Shown: piece by piece, positions 14,990-23,210 of the stretch
How the letters are laid out: every line of letters starts with the position of its first letter
How positions within the stretch are numbered: the first letter of the stretch is position 1
Assembly: GCA_050012535.1 (NCBI GenBank)
Contig: JBEKGZ010000006.1
Location: 1 to 33,132 of the forward strand
Direction of reading: 5' to 3'
Length of the DNA: 33,132 bases
Source of the DNA: CAVPLU01 sp050012535
GTDB lineage: Archaea > Thermoproteota > Bathyarchaeia > 40CM-2-53-6
Notes under the pieces: generated by a model
What the model saw: the letters and a program-made list of their open reading frames with translations, nothing else
Databases searched by the model: none
Told to the model about the DNA's origin: nothing
Made by a program: the position numbers and the translations under genes

Positions 14990-16886
14990 CTACAGCTCCA
15001 TAGGTCTCAAGGTAGGGATTGAGATCCATAGGCAGCTGGACACCATGAGCAAGCTCTTCTGCGATTGTCCAACGACGATGTCAGAAGCAGATCCGTCAGT
15101 CCGTTTCTTGAGGAGGCTTCGTCCAACACAAAGCGAGCTAGGTCAGGTCGATCCGGCGGCGCTTTTTGAGTTCCAGAAAGGCCGCGCGGTAATCTACGAG
15201 TCAGATGATCGAACATCATGTTTGGTCGAGATGGATGAGGAGCCTCCCAAAGACCTGAATCCCGAAGCCGTCGAGATCGCGCTCGAGGCTTCAGTTCTGA
15301 CGAACTCGAAGCCGGTTGACGAGATTCACGTCATGAGGAAGATAGTCATCGACGGTTCGAACACGACAGGATTCCAGAGAACTTGTGTGGTAGCCATGGA
15401 CGGCTGTGTGACAGTTGATGAGAAGAAGATTCCGATTCAGCAGATATCCCTTGAAGAAGACGCCGCGCGAAAGACTAGCGAGTTTGGGCTTACCGTGAAC
15501 TATCGAATAGACCGGCTCGGTATCCCTTTGATCGAAATATCCACGGGCCCCGTCATCACTTCGCCCGAGGAGACGGAACGAGTTGCCAAAGCAATTGGAG
15601 ACATTCTCAGGGACACCGGCCGGGTAAAGCGCGGACTTGGGACAGTACGGCAGGACCTCAATGTCTCAATTCGAGACGGAGCCCTGATTGAGATAAAGGG
15701 CGTTCAAGAGCTTGACCTGATTTCGAAAGTCATCAACTATGAGGTATCCAGGCAACTGGAACTGCTCCAGATTAGGAGTCAATTGGTCTCCCGCGGAATC
15801 AAAGAGGCTCACATTGGCAACGAGCTCGTTGACGTTTCACCTCTGTTCTCCAATACGAAATCGAAACTCATTCGTGAAGCTCTTGGTTCGGGAGGCGTCG
15901 CGCTCGCAGTGAAGATTCCGGGGTTTGGTGGGTTATTAGGGAGAGAGCTGGCACCAGGGCTTCGTCTCGGGACCGAGATGGCAAGCAGGGCAAGCTTTTG
16001 GGGCAGGGTCGGAGGAATATTCCACACGGACGAACTCCCGGCATACGGTATCTCGGAAGATGAGGTCCGTGCAATCAAGCGAACTCTAGGCTGCGGAGAA
16101 GTCGACACAGCAGTCCTGGTTGCCGATCAAAGAGACAAAGCGGTAGACGCCCTCACGGCGGTTATCGAAAGGGCACGTGAAGCTTTGCTCGGCGTACCCA
16201 CGGAAACTAGAACAGTAGTCGCAGATGGGACGACGCGTTACATGCGCCCGCGTCCCGGCGCATCTAGGATGTATCCTGAAACAGATGTGCCTCCCGTGGG
16301 AATCTCGCCACAACAACTCGCGCAGATCCGAGCAGGACTACCGCCACCTCGGGAGGTGGTCATGCAGGAGCTTCTGACGAAATATCAGCTGAACCGCAAG
16401 CTTGCCAGTCAGTTGATTGAGTCGGATTACCTTGACGTATTCAAGCGCGTATGTTCAGAGCAAGGGATAGCTCCCAGTTTCGTAGCGACAGTCCTGACTG
16501 AGAATCTCAAGAGCCTCGGTAGAGAAGGGGTGCCGGTCAGCGAACTGACGACCAAACACTTGGAGTCAGTATTCTCTGCTATCCGTGCCGGAACAGTGGC
16601 GAAGGAAGCAGCTCCTACAATCCTAACCTGGCTTTCAAAGAACAGCACTCGCACGGTCGAGGATGCGATACGAGAGCTAGGGATATGCATGCTCTCTGAA
16701 CAGGAACTCCTGAGGATAATAGACAAGACCATCGAGTCCAACGCCGATTTGATAACACAGAAAGGTGAGGGCGCATACGGAAAGATCATGGGATTGGTTA
16801 TGACCGAAGTTCGAGGGTCAGCAGATCCAGCCGCAGTAACCAGCCTGATTAGGATGAGAATTGGGGAGACGATAAGTAAGAGGTAA
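14973..16886 (+). CDS. gatE: Glu-tRNA(Gln) amidotransferase subunit E
   Basis: Kinase/transamidase subunit of GatDE, 637 aa. It binds tRNA(Gln), activates the Glu with ATP and amidates it. The N-terminal catalytic core shows LKVGIEIHRQLDT and LFCDCPT. A GatB/E-type cradle follows (GLGTVRQDLNVSI, IKGVQELDLI). An AspRS-like insert, present only in GatE, covers residues about 285-400 and includes LRLGTEMASRASFWGRVGGI and HTDELPAYGI. The C-terminal helical tail (EGAYGKIMGLVMTEVRGSADP) matches the YqeY-like tRNA-binding domain. GatDE is found only in archaea. Its presence implies that glutamine tRNA is charged indirectly in this organism. Confidence 0.96.
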   Translation: MTKTTDYSSIGLKVGIEIHRQLDTMSKLFCDCPTTMSEADPSVRFLRRLRPTQSELGQVDPAALFEFQKGRAVIYESDDRTSCLVEMDEEPPKDLNPEAVEIALEASVLTNSKPVDEIHVMRKIVIDGSNTTGFQRTCVVAMDGCVTVDEKKIPIQQISLEEDAARKTSEFGLTVNYRIDRLGIPLIEISTGPVITSPEETERVAKAIGDILRDTGRVKRGLGTVRQDLNVSIRDGALIEIKGVQELDLISKVINYEVSRQLELLQIRSQLVSRGIKEAHIGNELVDVSPLFSNTKSKLIREALGSGGVALAVKIPGFGGLLGRELAPGLRLGTEMASRASFWGRVGGIFHTDELPAYGISEDEVRAIKRTLGCGEVDTAVLVADQRDKAVDALTAVIERAREALLGVPTETRTVVADGTTRYMRPRPGASRMYPETDVPPVGISPQQLAQIRAGLPPPREVVMQELLTKYQLNRKLASQLIESDYLDVFKRVCSEQGIAPSFVATVLTENLKSLGREGVPVSELTTKHLESVFSAIRAGTVAKEAAPTILTWLSKNSTRTVEDAIRELGICMLSEQELLRIIDKTIESNADLITQKGEGAYGKIMGLVMTEVRGSADPAAVTSLIRMRIGETISKR

Positions 16887-16887
16887 T

Positions 16888-16904
16888 CGGAAAGGGCGCT
16901 TCCG
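16888..16904. terminator. Small hairpin between convergent genes
   Basis: CGGAA/TTCCG with a 7-base loop lies exactly between the gatE stop and the stop of the minus-strand hypothetical gene. There is no T-run, so this is a weak call. Confidence 0.25.
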
Positions 16905-17192
16905 CTACTTCCAGAGCATTTCTTCGTCTTTCAGTACATTATAACCTAGCCGCCGGAACCGCTCTACGTCGTGCTGGAGGAATAATGTAAGAGCGGTTTC
17001 AGTAAACGCCTCAAGAAAAGGCTCCCCGCAGATACTGCAAACCTTCTCACTCATTCTGTTTGTTACCTGCGCCCCATAGAACCCGTTTGTGAGAATGGCC
17101 ACGCCAACTTGGCTGTCATCCGGGTGATTGTCGATGTTTGAGCATTCGAATACTGTCCAGGTATTCCATCTCTCTTCGCCCAAGAACCCCAA
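16905..17192 (-). CDS. Hypothetical small protein with a CxxC pair
   Basis: A 95-aa protein of unknown function. It contains WNTWTVFECSNIDNH near the N-terminus, a short strand-rich stretch, then KVCSICGEPFLEAFTETA (Cys52, Cys55) and a helix carrying LFLQHDVERFRRLGY. One CxxC is visible, with a single earlier Cys (17) and His residues that could complete a metal site. The frame starts with TTG at 17192 (a second TTG at 17183 is possible), just after a stop codon. A TATA-like element at 17222-17232 fits a leader of about 13 bases. It may share direction and regulation with the HTH/EF-hand gene upstream, but the 80-base gap has its own promoter. Confidence 0.6.
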   Translation of the reverse strand: MGFLGEERWNTWTVFECSNIDNHPDDSQVGVAILTNGFYGAQVTNRMSEKVCSICGEPFLEAFTETALTLFLQHDVERFRRLGYNVLKDEEMLWK

Positions 17193-17221
17193 CCTTCACA
17201 TCGGCTATGTCCATGATGGAG

Positions 17222-17232
17222 CGATAATAATG
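17222..17232 (-). promoter_or_regulatory. TATA box of the CxxC protein gene
   Basis: On the minus strand the sequence reads GCATTATTATC, about 35 bases before the TTG at 17192. Confidence 0.35.
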
Positions 17233-17271
17233 CTTTCGTAGCGTGGCCTGTCCCGCTATGAGGCGGCGCCA

Positions 17272-18210
17272 TCATTCTAGGAACTCTACGTCGTCGATCA
17301 CGCCGTCTTGGTTAGCGTCGACTCCAGACACCACGCGCGCGATGACCTCGCGGTTAAAGACATTCCCGGAAGCTATGTCCTCAGTGTATCTTACGAAGGC
17401 CATGATCGCAGCCTGGGTGCCTGAGGTCTCGTTGCCGGCGAGAACGATTAGTTTGGAGTCGGGGTTCATCGGGTTTCTAATCATCTGGACTGCGCCGTCT
17501 TGTGGTTCGGCGTAGGCTCGCTCTGAAATCGTGGACATTAACACGTCCGGCCCGGTGAGTTCGTATGTGATTGGGAGGAACTCGTTCATCATCATTGCGA
17601 TCGTATTTACCCTCGGATTTCCAAGTAAGATCAGATTGTTCAAGATCTGCTGTTGTGTGAGCTCTGTGTCGAGCTTGATTACGTTGGTTCTGACGAGCGG
17701 GAGAAGAGATCCTAGGAAAAAGGAGAGATAGGACGCATAGTAGCCGCCCAGGTCCCTTTCTCTGAAGATGCCGTGCTGATCAGGACTGCCAACCACAACA
17801 TGCCCGTTGAAGACACCATTAAGAACGTATGGCGCAAGCAGTTTCGTGCTTGCATCCGAGAGCGAAGTCTCTTCGGTTTCAGATTTTGGTTTCTCGAGTT
17901 TGGAGGCAATCACAGCAATCGCTGTGTGCTCGGCTCGATAGTACTTCGCAACGGCGCCCCGACGTCGTTCCCTTCTTTGCAGCTGGATGAATCCAGCCTT
18001 CTCGAGTGCCTTCAGGTGATAGCACACGACCTGTTGACTTGCGTTGAGTTTCTTTGCGAGTTCCTGTGCACATTGTTCGACTGTTGCAAGCTCCTGAAGG
18101 ATCTTCCAACGCATCGGCTGGAGCAAGGTCTGAGCGGGCCTAGGGTCCTCGAAAACCCTCACCGGTACAGGCTGTCCCCCTCGCCTGTCTTTGAGTACTA
18201 GGTAGGACAT
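17272..18210 (-). CDS. ArsR-type winged-helix protein with S-layer-like region and C-terminal EF-hand loop
   Basis: A 312-aa protein with three parts. The N-terminal winged helix (about 25-95: PMRWKILQEL, then QELAKKLNASQQVVCYHLKALEKAGFI, then a basic wing) is of the ArsR/HTH_20 kind. The middle and C-terminal part (about 120-290) has no membrane helix. It contains two repeats of the form LILLGNPRVNT and LIVLAGNETSGTQAAIMAF, which resemble archaeal S-layer-type domains. The last 15 residues hold a full EF-hand loop, DANQDGVIDDVE, with Asp/Asn/Asp at loop positions 1, 3, 5, Gly at 6, Ile at 8 and Glu at 12. A calcium- or ligand-responsive regulator is an inference. The frame opens with a TTG at 18219; the ATG at 18210 is used. 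It is divergent from the ECF-type gene. Confidence 0.75.
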   Translation of the reverse strand: MSYLVLKDRRGGQPVPVRVFEDPRPAQTLLQPMRWKILQELATVEQCAQELAKKLNASQQVVCYHLKALEKAGFIQLQRRERRRGAVAKYYRAEHTAIAVIASKLEKPKSETEETSLSDASTKLLAPYVLNGVFNGHVVVGSPDQHGIFRERDLGGYYASYLSFFLGSLLPLVRTNVIKLDTELTQQQILNNLILLGNPRVNTIAMMMNEFLPITYELTGPDVLMSTISERAYAEPQDGAVQMIRNPMNPDSKLIVLAGNETSGTQAAIMAFVRYTEDIASGNVFNREVIARVVSGVDANQDGVIDDVEFLE

Positions 18211-18333
18211 CGAAACCAATCAAGGAGATCATAGATCATTACTAAAGTCGTTTCTTGACTGGTCCATGCGTGAACTCTGGACAAGAGAGCGCTGTGATGT
18301 GCATGACTTGCATCGTAGAGCGTTGAGGATGAG

Positions 18334-18978
18334 GTGGCCACAAGTATCTACCAGATTTTGAGTAAATACGCTTTTTCGCGTAAGCCTTATCAAGAGATTG
18401 CTCAGTATTGCGGCCGCGACCACGCCATGGGGCTCTACACACCGACCGCTGGACGCCAAGTAGCTTTCGTCGCTTCAATGGGCGCTTTGGGCAATGTCCT
18501 AGCTCTACTCACAGTCACCATTCCAACGCCTGTAAGCCAGATTGCTCCTGACTTGTCGCACGTTGCCACACTGATCGTCGCGCTATATTGTGGGCCGGTG
18601 TTAGGCGGAATCACAGGGGCGTTGGTCAGCATCGTACCGTTCTATCGATTTGGTGTGGCCGGGTGGTTTGGGCCGCTTGTTGGTTTCCTCATCATTCCAC
18701 TAAAGTCATTGACCGGGATTACCGCTGGCCTCCTCGGCAAGAAATTACGACCGGCGTTTGCGACTTTGCTTGGGTATGTGCCCGAGTGCGTTTCCACGTA
18801 TGCCTTCTTCATTTTGGTGGTGCCCTTCTTCCTTCCTGAAGTCGCACAGTATGTGACTCAGGGATTTGTCATTCTGGTTCTCGCGAAAGCTTGGGTGGAG
18901 CTCGGCATAATTGCAGTAATCATGGAGGCCATCAAACGGCGCGACATTGTCGGCCGCATACTTGGCAAGGCAAACTAA
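18334..18978 (+). CDS. ECF-type transporter S component-like membrane protein
   Basis: A 214-aa membrane protein with about six helices. The core from about residue 41 (RQVAFVASMGALGNVLALLTVTIP...) resembles substrate-binding S components of energy-coupling factor vitamin transporters. These include a conserved internal stretch of the type LYCGPVLGGITGALVSIV, and LVGFLIIPLKSLTGITAGLLGKK. No ECF ATPases or T component are in the window, so a shared energising module elsewhere or solitary action is possible. The substrate is unknown. The GTG at 18334 follows GAGG at 5 bases; an ATG at 18427 would remove a 31-residue N-terminus that is not typical of the family. It is divergent from the HTH/EF-hand regulator, which may control it. 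Confidence 0.75.
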   Translation: MATSIYQILSKYAFSRKPYQEIAQYCGRDHAMGLYTPTAGRQVAFVASMGALGNVLALLTVTIPTPVSQIAPDLSHVATLIVALYCGPVLGGITGALVSIVPFYRFGVAGWFGPLVGFLIIPLKSLTGITAGLLGKKLRPAFATLLGYVPECVSTYAFFILVVPFFLPEVAQYVTQGFVILVLAKAWVELGIIAVIMEAIKRRDIVGRILGKAN

Positions 18979-19058
18979 CTGTCAAGAGTCACCGTAGTCG
19001 AAAAGATGTCCGATTTTCCATCGCCTTTGTCGTGCTTTTCCAACATGGGTCTGGTTCA

Positions 19059-20072
19059 TCAGGACTTTCTTGGCATGCGGTCGATGAGATCCTCACTCGA
19101 TGGGCCTGTCCCAATCAACGTAACCGGTATGCCAGTCGCCTTCTCCACTTCACTTATGAAATTCCTAGCCTTGGGCGGAAGCTCTTCGTATTTCTTGAGT
19201 CTGATCGTGTCTGGGAACAGCACATCTAGTTTGGTGATTGCTGCCTGCGTCGCTCCGTTAAGACGAACCGCCCTCTTGGCCAAATCGAAATCGAAGGGAG
19301 CTGCTCTCCGAAGCCTACCGGTCACGGTGCCGAACTCTTGCCATCCCCTTTTTCGAGTCTCTTCCTCGCTGAGCTGCCCTTCTAAGGGTCCTTCGCCCAC
19401 TCTGGTGACAAATGACTTGAAGACCACGATGACATCATCCACTTCAGTCGGTCCGATGCCGACATCTGAGCAGATTGCTGAGGCGCAGACATCCTTGCTA
19501 GTACAGAATGGATAGGTCCCATGGAAGAGTGATAGGAATGTGCCCTGGGATCCCTCAAGCAGGACATGGTGTTTCGCCTGTAGCGCTTGGTTAATCTCTT
19601 CCGAAACATCTGCAAGAAGCCCTGAAAGTTCCGGCACATCTCTCGCCAGTTTGGCGGACCTGAAGACGCGGTCAGCGTTGCATGCGCCGACTCCGCTCTT
19701 CGTGACGCCTATCTTCTTCACAAGATGTTCTGACCTGCTTTCTTCGTCGATGTGTTTCTGTTCAATTATGGCGCATTGGCGATCTATGCCGATTCTATTC
19801 TTGGTCTCCGTGATCTCGATTTCCTTTAGAAGAACGCTTGGGTTCACGAGTACTCCGGGACCGATGAGGAGCCGCGATTCCCTACAAACGAATCCGCTCG
19901 GAACCATTCTCAGCGAGTATATCTTCCCCTGCACTTGGACAGTGTGCCCCGCATTGGGCCCGACGCCGCCTCGAGCGACAACTGCTGGGCGGTCTCTAAG
20001 TGCTAGGTACGCAGTGAGTTTTCCCTTCCCTTCGTCTCCGAAGAATCCACCTACGACAACAGTGCACGCCAC
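19059..20072 (-). CDS. purA: Adenylosuccinate synthetase (short archaeal form)
   Basis: Joins IMP and aspartate using GTP to make adenylosuccinate, the first committed step to AMP. P-loop GFFGDEGKGK includes catalytic Asp13, and GPNAGHTV holds catalytic His43. Further motifs are GVGACNADR, LLEGSQGTFLSLFHGTYPFCTSKD and GEGPLEGQL, with TGRLRRAAPFD and AITKLDVL later. At 337 aa it is about 90 residues shorter than bacterial PurA, which is the archaeal pattern. The start is GTG at 20072, about 10 bases after the predicted transcription start. The neighbours are unrelated. Confidence 0.96.
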   Translation of the reverse strand: MACTVVVGGFFGDEGKGKLTAYLALRDRPAVVARGGVGPNAGHTVQVQGKIYSLRMVPSGFVCRESRLLIGPGVLVNPSVLLKEIEITETKNRIGIDRQCAIIEQKHIDEESRSEHLVKKIGVTKSGVGACNADRVFRSAKLARDVPELSGLLADVSEEINQALQAKHHVLLEGSQGTFLSLFHGTYPFCTSKDVCASAICSDVGIGPTEVDDVIVVFKSFVTRVGEGPLEGQLSEEETRKRGWQEFGTVTGRLRRAAPFDFDLAKRAVRLNGATQAAITKLDVLFPDTIRLKKYEELPPKARNFISEVEKATGIPVTLIGTGPSSEDLIDRMPRKS

Positions 20073-20103
20073 ATGCGTTCCCCATCATGGGCGAGGAACA
20101 CAG

Positions 20104-20112
20104 CTCTTAAGC
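20104..20112 (-). promoter_or_regulatory. TATA box of purA
   Basis: On the minus strand the sequence reads GCTTAAGAG. A start near 20082 would leave a leader of about 10 bases before the GTG at 20072. Confidence 0.4.
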
Positions 20113-20170
20113 CTTTGTCGTAACGTCCAAGCAAGCCAAATCCAGAGCCACGTTACCAATTTGGTTCGAG

Positions 20171-20194
20171 GGGCGAACAGGATTCAGTTCGCCC
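20171..20194. promoter_or_regulatory. Perfect 8-bp inverted repeat upstream of purA
   Basis: GGGCGAAC (20171-20178) and GTTCGCCC (20187-20194) are perfectly complementary with an 8-base spacer. It lies 60-90 bases upstream of the purA TATA box and downstream of the winged-helix gene (both genes on minus). It could be a regulator site for purA or end structure for the upstream gene. The rest of 20113-20308 shows no convincing gene. Confidence 0.35.
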
Positions 20195-20308
20195 GTCGAA
20201 AGTCCTCAACGCGCCGGCTGAGAGCGCTCAGACACTTGTTCTTCATCATCAACGCACCGGTTCATCATCGAGTGGCCTAAAGGTTTTCTGAGCGAATCTG
20301 AACTTCCT

Positions 20309-20602
20309 TTAGGGTCCGCGGTTCAATTCGCTCAGTTGTCTGTCCTGGAGTTGCCTGATAAAAGCTGCGCCCAGCGGACTCAAGGCAAGGAGGTCACCTT
20401 CAGCTCCCTTTTCTGTGGTGACCAATCCCCGTGCCTCAAGGCGCTTCACAATCTCAATCGTCTCTGTGTCCGGAACACTTGGCACGCGACCAGCGAGACT
20501 TTGCATGGCCACTGTATGGGTCCCAAGAGCCTTCAGCTCCCACATCGCCTTAAGGACCTGGATCTCATCATTTGAAATACCCGGATTCATGGCAATGGAC
20601 AT
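20309..20602 (-). CDS. Small winged-helix DNA-binding protein
   Basis: A 97-aa protein made almost wholly of a winged helix: ISNDEIQVLKAMWELKALG (helix 1), a second helix region around TVAMQSLAGRVP, the recognition helix VPDTETIEIVKRLEARGLV, then a wing (TTEKGAEGDLLALSPLG) and a closing helix. It fits the MarR/PadR-like small archaeal regulators. The first ATG is at 20617, but GGAGG lies 8 bases before the ATG at 20602, so that is taken. It diverges from the regulator at 20715 across a shared AT-rich promoter element. The target is unknown. Confidence 0.7.
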   Translation of the reverse strand: MSIAMNPGISNDEIQVLKAMWELKALGTHTVAMQSLAGRVPSVPDTETIEIVKRLEARGLVTTEKGAEGDLLALSPLGAAFIRQLQDRQLSELNRGP

Positions 20603-20670
20603 TCTAGGTGCCTCCATGTGGAGGTTCGCATGGTTTTTGGCGCGAAACTCTGGTGTACTGCGCTGCGAAC

Positions 20671-20680
20671 ATTAATATAC
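20671..20680. promoter_or_regulatory. TATA element between two divergent regulators
   Basis: ATTAATATAC is AT-rich in both orientations. Rightward it predicts a start near 20702, about 13 bases before the TTG at 20715. Leftward it would give the small winged-helix gene a leader of about 45 bases. Confidence 0.45.
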
Positions 20681-20714
20681 CTAACCCCATCCGTATGAGT
20701 GCAGGCGCATACAA

Positions 20715-21401
20715 TTGGCTTCAGGCGAAGATACAGCAGCCTTCCTAGACGCTCTTACACGTTCACCGCAGCTCAAGGTGCTCAGCGTCTTGGCTGAACG
20801 GCCACAAGACGAACTGACCAAGACCGAGATAGCCCAGAAGGCTGGAATCGGCAGGACGACCCTCTACCGAGTCTGGGATGACTTGGAGAAGATGAAGGCC
20901 ATAGCGCCTTCTCGGCACGTTGGAGCAGTCACACTCTACCGCCTGAATCCGCAGAGTTCAATCGTTCAATCTCTCATGAACATAACGAAAGGCCTCTCAT
21001 CTGTGACAAGCGCGGTAGGCAGGATCGAAGAGATTAGAGAAGTCGAGAGGATTGCTAGAGAGGAGTTTGGGAAGGAGCTACCGCCCAGTGCAGGCCTCCT
21101 AGTGAAGCTCCAGAGCCTCAACGCTGTTGACGAGTCGACGGCTGTTCAATCTTCAACACTGAAGATGTCGAAGGTCGAAAGTGAGTCGATACAGAGCTTA
21201 ATCGGAGCAGGCCTAATTGAGGCACAGGGCGACAAACTGAACCTCACAAAAGTGGGCTTCGTCACCGCCCAAGGCGCCTCGAAGATCTGGGGAGGATCAC
21301 AGCGCGAGACTATCCAACAGACACTTGCGTCCGCAAAGGTAGCACTTGAACTCATCAACCAAGAGATCAAGAAGCTTCAGGGAATGGTCAAGAAAGAGTA
21401 G
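20715..21401 (+). CDS. Winged-helix transcriptional regulator with helical C-terminal domain
   Basis: A 228-aa regulator. The HTH (about 18-75) reads QLKVLSVLAERPQDELTKTEIAQKAGIGRTTLYRVWDDLEKMKAI: a LysM-free, ArsR/TrmB-like winged helix with the recognition helix at about 45-58. A long helix follows (SSIVQSLMNITKGLSSVTSAVGRIEEIREVERIAREEF), and a second winged-helix-like part (SESIQSLIGAGLIEAQGDKLNLTKVGFVTAQG) precedes a final charged helix. The start is TTG with a leaderless arrangement relative to the TATA element. It is adjacent to pyrG, but pyrG has its own promoter; the target is unknown. Confidence 0.75.
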   Translation: MASGEDTAAFLDALTRSPQLKVLSVLAERPQDELTKTEIAQKAGIGRTTLYRVWDDLEKMKAIAPSRHVGAVTLYRLNPQSSIVQSLMNITKGLSSVTSAVGRIEEIREVERIAREEFGKELPPSAGLLVKLQSLNAVDESTAVQSSTLKMSKVESESIQSLIGAGLIEAQGDKLNLTKVGFVTAQGASKIWGGSQRETIQQTLASAKVALELINQEIKKLQGMVKKE

Positions 21402-21466
21402 TTCAGTACCCACCTAGCCGAATTCTCACATTTCGCTGCCTCGGCACCGGTAGATACAATCCGAAG

Positions 21467-21474
21467 CTTTAATC
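21467..21474 (+). promoter_or_regulatory. TATA box of pyrG
   Basis: CTTTAATC predicts a start near 21498, about 18 bases before the GTG at 21516. Confidence 0.4.
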
Positions 21475-21515
21475 TGCATCCAACGAAGCGACTGACTTGT
21501 CCCGGTGTTCCTCAA

Positions 21516-23162
21516 GTGGCCAAGTACGTCTTCGTTACTGGCGGAGTGATGTCCGGCCTGGGCAAGGGAGTTGCTGCAGCCTCCATAGGCAGGATCCTGC
21601 AGACGCGAGGCACGAAAGTCAGCGCGCTCAAGATTGATCCATACCTCAACGTCGACGCCGGAACAATGAATCCGATTGTGCACGGAGAGGTCTTCGTCAC
21701 CGAAGACGGCGGCGAGGCCGACATGGACCTCGGTACCTATGAACGATTCCTCGACGTGAACCTCTCTAAGATGCACAATATCACCACCGGCCAGATTTAC
21801 CAAACCATTATCGGAATGGAGAGGGCTGGGTCATTCCTGGGCCAGTGCGTCCAAATCATACCTCACGTCACTGACGAGATCAAACGCAGAATACGAGGCG
21901 TAACAGAGTCAAGCAAGTCCGAGCTGCTCCTTGTCGAAATAGGCGGAACCGTGGGAGACATCGAGAGCCTCCCTTTTCTCGAAGCAGCTCGGCAAATGCG
22001 CCTTGAAGACGGCTACAAGAATGTAGCTTTCGCACATGTCACCTTGGTTCCGGTAGTTGGAGTCGTCGGCGAACAGAAGACCAAGCCGACGCAGCATAGC
22101 GTACAAGAGCTGAGAAGGATAGGGCTTCAGCCCGACCTGATAATTGCCCGGAGCACCAAACCATTGCTGCCTGGACCACGGAAGAAGATTGCGCTGTTCT
22201 GCAATGTCGACGAAGCAGCTGTTTTCTCATCACCGGACTCGAAGAGCGTCTACGAGGTTCCGATTTTACTCGAAGATCAAGGGATGGGAGTCTTTCTGTG
22301 CGAGAGGCTCGGGCTTGAGAAGAAAGCCGCCAATTGGGATGAATGGAGCCGGACCGTGCAACACTTCGTCAGCCCAAAGAACGAAGTCACAATAGCCGTT
22401 TGTGGCAAGTATGCTGAACTGGCAGATTCCTACGTGAGCGTCAATGAGGCTCTGAGGCATGCAGGGGCTGCAGCAGACACACGTGTCGACCTGAATTGGA
22501 TCGAGACTGAGCAATTTGAAGGCGAGAACCCTAAGATGAGCGCACTTGAGTCGGCGGATGGTGTTCTCATTCCTGGTGGGTTCGGTCAGCGCGGCACCGA
22601 AGGGAAGATCCGCGTAGTCAGGTATGCACGAGAGAACAATATCCCGTTCCTAGGTATCTGCTTTGGATTCCAGCTTGCGATCGTGGAATTTGCGAGAAAT
22701 CTCGGCCTGCAAGATGCTAACAGCACGGAGATTGCCCCAGCCACACAGCATCCGGTAATAGACCTGATGCCAGAGCAGCGGAATGTGGAGTCAAAAGGAG
22801 CCACTATGCGGCTGGGAGCGCATGAAGTGAGGATACAACCGGGCACGTTGGCTGAGCGCCTATACGGGCGTCGTAGAGTGTGGGAAAGACACCGACACCG
22901 CTACGAGGTGAATCCTGACTACATCTCGAGGCTTGAACAGGACGGTCTTACTTTCTCCGGCAGGTCCCTAGATGGTCGACGGATGGAGATCCTAGAGCTA
23001 CATTCGCACTACTTCTTTGTTGCAACGCAGTTCCATGGTGAGTTTCGTTCTAGACCGATGTCACCATCGCCCCCATACTATGGGCTTGTGAAAGCGTCTC
23101 TCGACAAAAAGCTGGGAAGAGCGCGCTTTGAGCTGACGAGTGGCCCGGCAAGCACGAGGTAG
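21516..23162 (+). CDS. pyrG: CTP synthase
   Basis: Makes CTP from UTP, ATP and glutamine ammonia. Synthetase domain: KYVFVTGGVMSGLGKGVAAASIG (P-loop), KIDPYLNVDAGTMNP, HGEVFVTEDGGEADMDLGTYERF, and VEIGGTVGDIES. Amidotransferase domain: IAVCGKYAELADSYVSVNEAL, LIPGGFGQRGTEGKI, nucleophile Cys382 in GICFGFQLAIVEFAR, and His/Glu of the triad in QFHGEFRSRPMSPSP. The His context is usually HPEF, here HGEF, and the nucleophile context is GICFG rather than GICLG; both are mild variants. At 548 aa it is full length. The start is GTG. It is followed by rio2 after 48 bases on the same strand. Confidence 0.97.
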   Translation: MAKYVFVTGGVMSGLGKGVAAASIGRILQTRGTKVSALKIDPYLNVDAGTMNPIVHGEVFVTEDGGEADMDLGTYERFLDVNLSKMHNITTGQIYQTIIGMERAGSFLGQCVQIIPHVTDEIKRRIRGVTESSKSELLLVEIGGTVGDIESLPFLEAARQMRLEDGYKNVAFAHVTLVPVVGVVGEQKTKPTQHSVQELRRIGLQPDLIIARSTKPLLPGPRKKIALFCNVDEAAVFSSPDSKSVYEVPILLEDQGMGVFLCERLGLEKKAANWDEWSRTVQHFVSPKNEVTIAVCGKYAELADSYVSVNEALRHAGAAADTRVDLNWIETEQFEGENPKMSALESADGVLIPGGFGQRGTEGKIRVVRYARENNIPFLGICFGFQLAIVEFARNLGLQDANSTEIAPATQHPVIDLMPEQRNVESKGATMRLGAHEVRIQPGTLAERLYGRRRVWERHRHRYEVNPDYISRLEQDGLTFSGRSLDGRRMEILELHSHYFFVATQFHGEFRSRPMSPSPPYYGLVKASLDKKLGRARFELTSGPASTR

Positions 23163-23210
23163 CTTTGATCAAGATCGATTCCAAAACCAAACCCGAGCGG
23201 TTCATAGGCC

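Noticed and set aside
20195..20250. 20-21 codon minus-strand ORF (starts MMKNKCLSALSRRVEDF) between the winged-helix gene and purA
   Set aside because: No promoter or ribosome site at useful spacing and no motif; overlaps the region next to the inverted repeat.
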